Source of the DNA: Firmicutes bacterium UBA5559
Lineage (GTDB): Bacteria > Bacillota > Clostridia > Peptostreptococcales > Anaerovoracaceae
Direction: 5' to 3'
NCBI GenBank assembly: GCA_002425705.1
Contig: DIMT01000031.1
Coordinates: 1-7,063, forward strand
DNA length: 7,063 bases
In this document: positions 6,175-7,063 of the stretch, in pieces
Numbering within the stretch: position 1 is the stretch's first letter
Layout: each line of letters starts with the position of its first letter
The notes under the pieces: model-generated
The model's database searches: none
What the model was told of the DNA's origin: nothing
What the model saw: the letters and a program-made list of their open reading frames with translations, nothing else
Made by a program: the position numbers and the translations under genes

Positions 6175-6857
6175 GCCATTTTATATCCTTTCCCCCGGAT
6201 GGTCTGGATGTATCGATCTTCTTGCTCCGACAAGCCCAGTTTCCGACGGATGTATCGGATGTGAACATCCACCGTTCTGGTCTCTCCGGCATAATCAATT
6301 CCCCACACCTTATCCAGCAGCTGATCCCGGGTAAATACCACTCCCCGGTTCCGACTGAGGAAATGAATCAGGTCAAATTCTCTGGAAGTCAATTCAACCT
6401 TCTCCCCTCGGAAAGATACCTGATGCCGCTCCGGGTCAATGGTCAGCTCATCGATGATGATGGTTGTCCCTGGAGCGATCTGGATTTCTTTTTCCTCCAC
6501 TCTTCTCAGTACCGCGTTGATCCGGGCCATCAGTTCCCGGATGCCGAAGGGCTTAGTGATATAATCATCCGCTCCGAATTCCAGCCCCAGTACTTTATCA
6601 ATCTCATCGCTCTTAGCCGTAAGCATGATAATGGGGGTCTGATTTCCTTCTCCCCTAAGTTCCTTACAGATATCGTACCCGTTTTTACCGGGCAGCATAA
6701 TATCCAGCAGAATGAGATCCGGTTTTTCAATGTGGACCAGGGTGATTCCCATGATTCCGTCATCTGCTCCAATACCCCGGAAGCCATTGGCTTCCAGGTT
6801 GTAAAGGATCAGTTCCCGAATATTCGGTTCGTCTTCAATTATCAGGACTTTCTTCAT
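6171..6857 (-). CDS. phoP: PhoB/PhoP-type response regulator (OmpR family)
   Basis: 228-aa DNA-binding response regulator. The receiver domain (1-118) has the acidic pocket Glu8-Asp9, the phosphoacceptor Asp52 in LLDIMLPG, Thr80 in MLTAKSD and Lys102 in ITKPFG. The C-terminal winged helix (about 130-228) contains LTSREFDLIHFL (156-167), the recognition-helix region TRTVDVHIRYIRRKLG (193-208) and the terminal RGKGYKM wing. Length and all key residues are normal, so it should be active. An AGAGGTG site lies about 5 nt before the ATG. The gene starts 27 bp after the PhoU-domain gene and overlaps the kinase start by ATGA, so cotranscription is likely. In this family the phosphorylated dimer usually activates phosphate-starvation genes. 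Here the target genes, possibly including the downstream antiporter, are inferred from the neighbourhood only. Confidence 0.94.
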   Translation of the reverse strand: MKKVLIIEDEPNIRELILYNLEANGFRGIGADDGIMGITLVHIEKPDLILLDIMLPGKNGYDICKELRGEGNQTPIIMLTAKSDEIDKVLGLEFGADDYITKPFGIRELMARINAVLRRVEEKEIQIAPGTTIIIDELTIDPERHQVSFRGEKVELTSREFDLIHFLSRNRGVVFTRDQLLDKVWGIDYAGETRTVDVHIRYIRRKLGLSEQEDRYIQTIRGKGYKMA

Positions 6858-6884
6858 GGATCACCTCTTCATCAGAGCCATTCC

Positions 6885-7063
6885 TCAGGCGTTTTTCTCT
6901 TTTTCTTCCCGAATATTCTTGTATTTATGGAAACCAATGTCAGCCAATACGGCTTCCGCAATATTCGTGCAGTAGTCACCGATTTTTTCAATATTATGGA
7001 CGATATCGATGTACATGACCGTAAACTCAGGGGAACAAATACGTTCGTTCAACCGTTTCATGT
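6885..7063 (-). CDS. C-terminal fragment of a PhoU-domain protein (Na/Pi cotransporter type or PhoU)
   Basis: The last 58 codons of a gene cut by the window edge; the TGA is at 6885-6887. The fragment holds the end of a PhoU helical domain: RLNERICSPE, then YIDIVHNIEKIGDYCTNIAE, which matches the family's N-(L/I)-E-(R/K)-I-G-D-x-x-x-N-I-A-E metal-binding signature, followed by a charged Lys/Glu tail. The arrangement 'RLN..xCxPE' just before the signature reminds me of the C-terminal PhoU domain of Na/Pi cotransporters more than of free-standing PhoU, but the visible part is too short to decide. Either would fit beside a PhoP/PhoR pair: PhoU relays phosphate status to PhoR, and Na/Pi cotransporters move phosphate. 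Only 27 bp separate it from the regulator gene. Confidence 0.85.
   Translation of the reverse strand, partial: MKRLNERICSPEFTVMYIDIVHNIEKIGDYCTNIAEAVLADIGFHKYKNIREEKEKNA

Noticed and set aside
1..7063. tRNA or rRNA gene as an attachment site
   Set aside because: No tRNA- or rRNA-like segment recognised; the element junction lies in cpaF coding sequence instead.

Overview
The window looks like chromosomal DNA of a low-to-mid GC Firmicute, probably a Clostridia-type anaerobe. The reasons are AGGAGG-type ribosome binding sites, sigma-A-like promoters, a PhoP/PhoR-type two-component pair beside a PhoU-domain gene, and a Tad/CpaF-type ATPase. No closer placement is supported. All genes I accept lie on the minus strand, so transcription runs from high to low coordinates. 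Two kinds of DNA are joined near position 2050. The left part (about 1-2050) is very AT-rich: lines I counted by hand are about 23-37% GC. The right part is about 45-55% GC in the lines counted.

Right part, in transcription order: the last 58 codons of a PhoU-domain protein (6885-7063, cut by the window edge); a PhoB/PhoP-type response regulator (6171-6857); its sensor kinase (5263-6174, ATGA overlap); and a large CPA2-type cation/proton antiporter with C-terminal TrkA-C domains (2967-5261, start 1 bp after the kinase stop). Spacing suggests one operon that ends at a strong hairpin terminator (2913-2947). The set suggests phosphate or envelope-state sensing linked to ion homeostasis.

After the terminator, a cpaF/tadA secretion ATPase gene begins, possibly from a promoter that overlaps the terminator. 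It is broken. It keeps Walker A and the Asp box, then loses homology in the conserved block just before Walker B, runs a few codons into AT-rich DNA and stops at 2030.

Left part: the break coincides with one end of a mobile element. The element has a regulatory/end region (about 1896-2050) with a perfect consensus promoter, a tyrosine recombinase (552-1895), and an overlapping small helix-turn-helix protein of unknown role (11-568). The element continues, or ends, at or beyond the left edge. The best candidate for something new is this integrase plus small-protein module inserted in cpaF. It resembles the recombinase-led gene trios at the ends of defence and effector islands, but its cargo, if any, lies outside the window.
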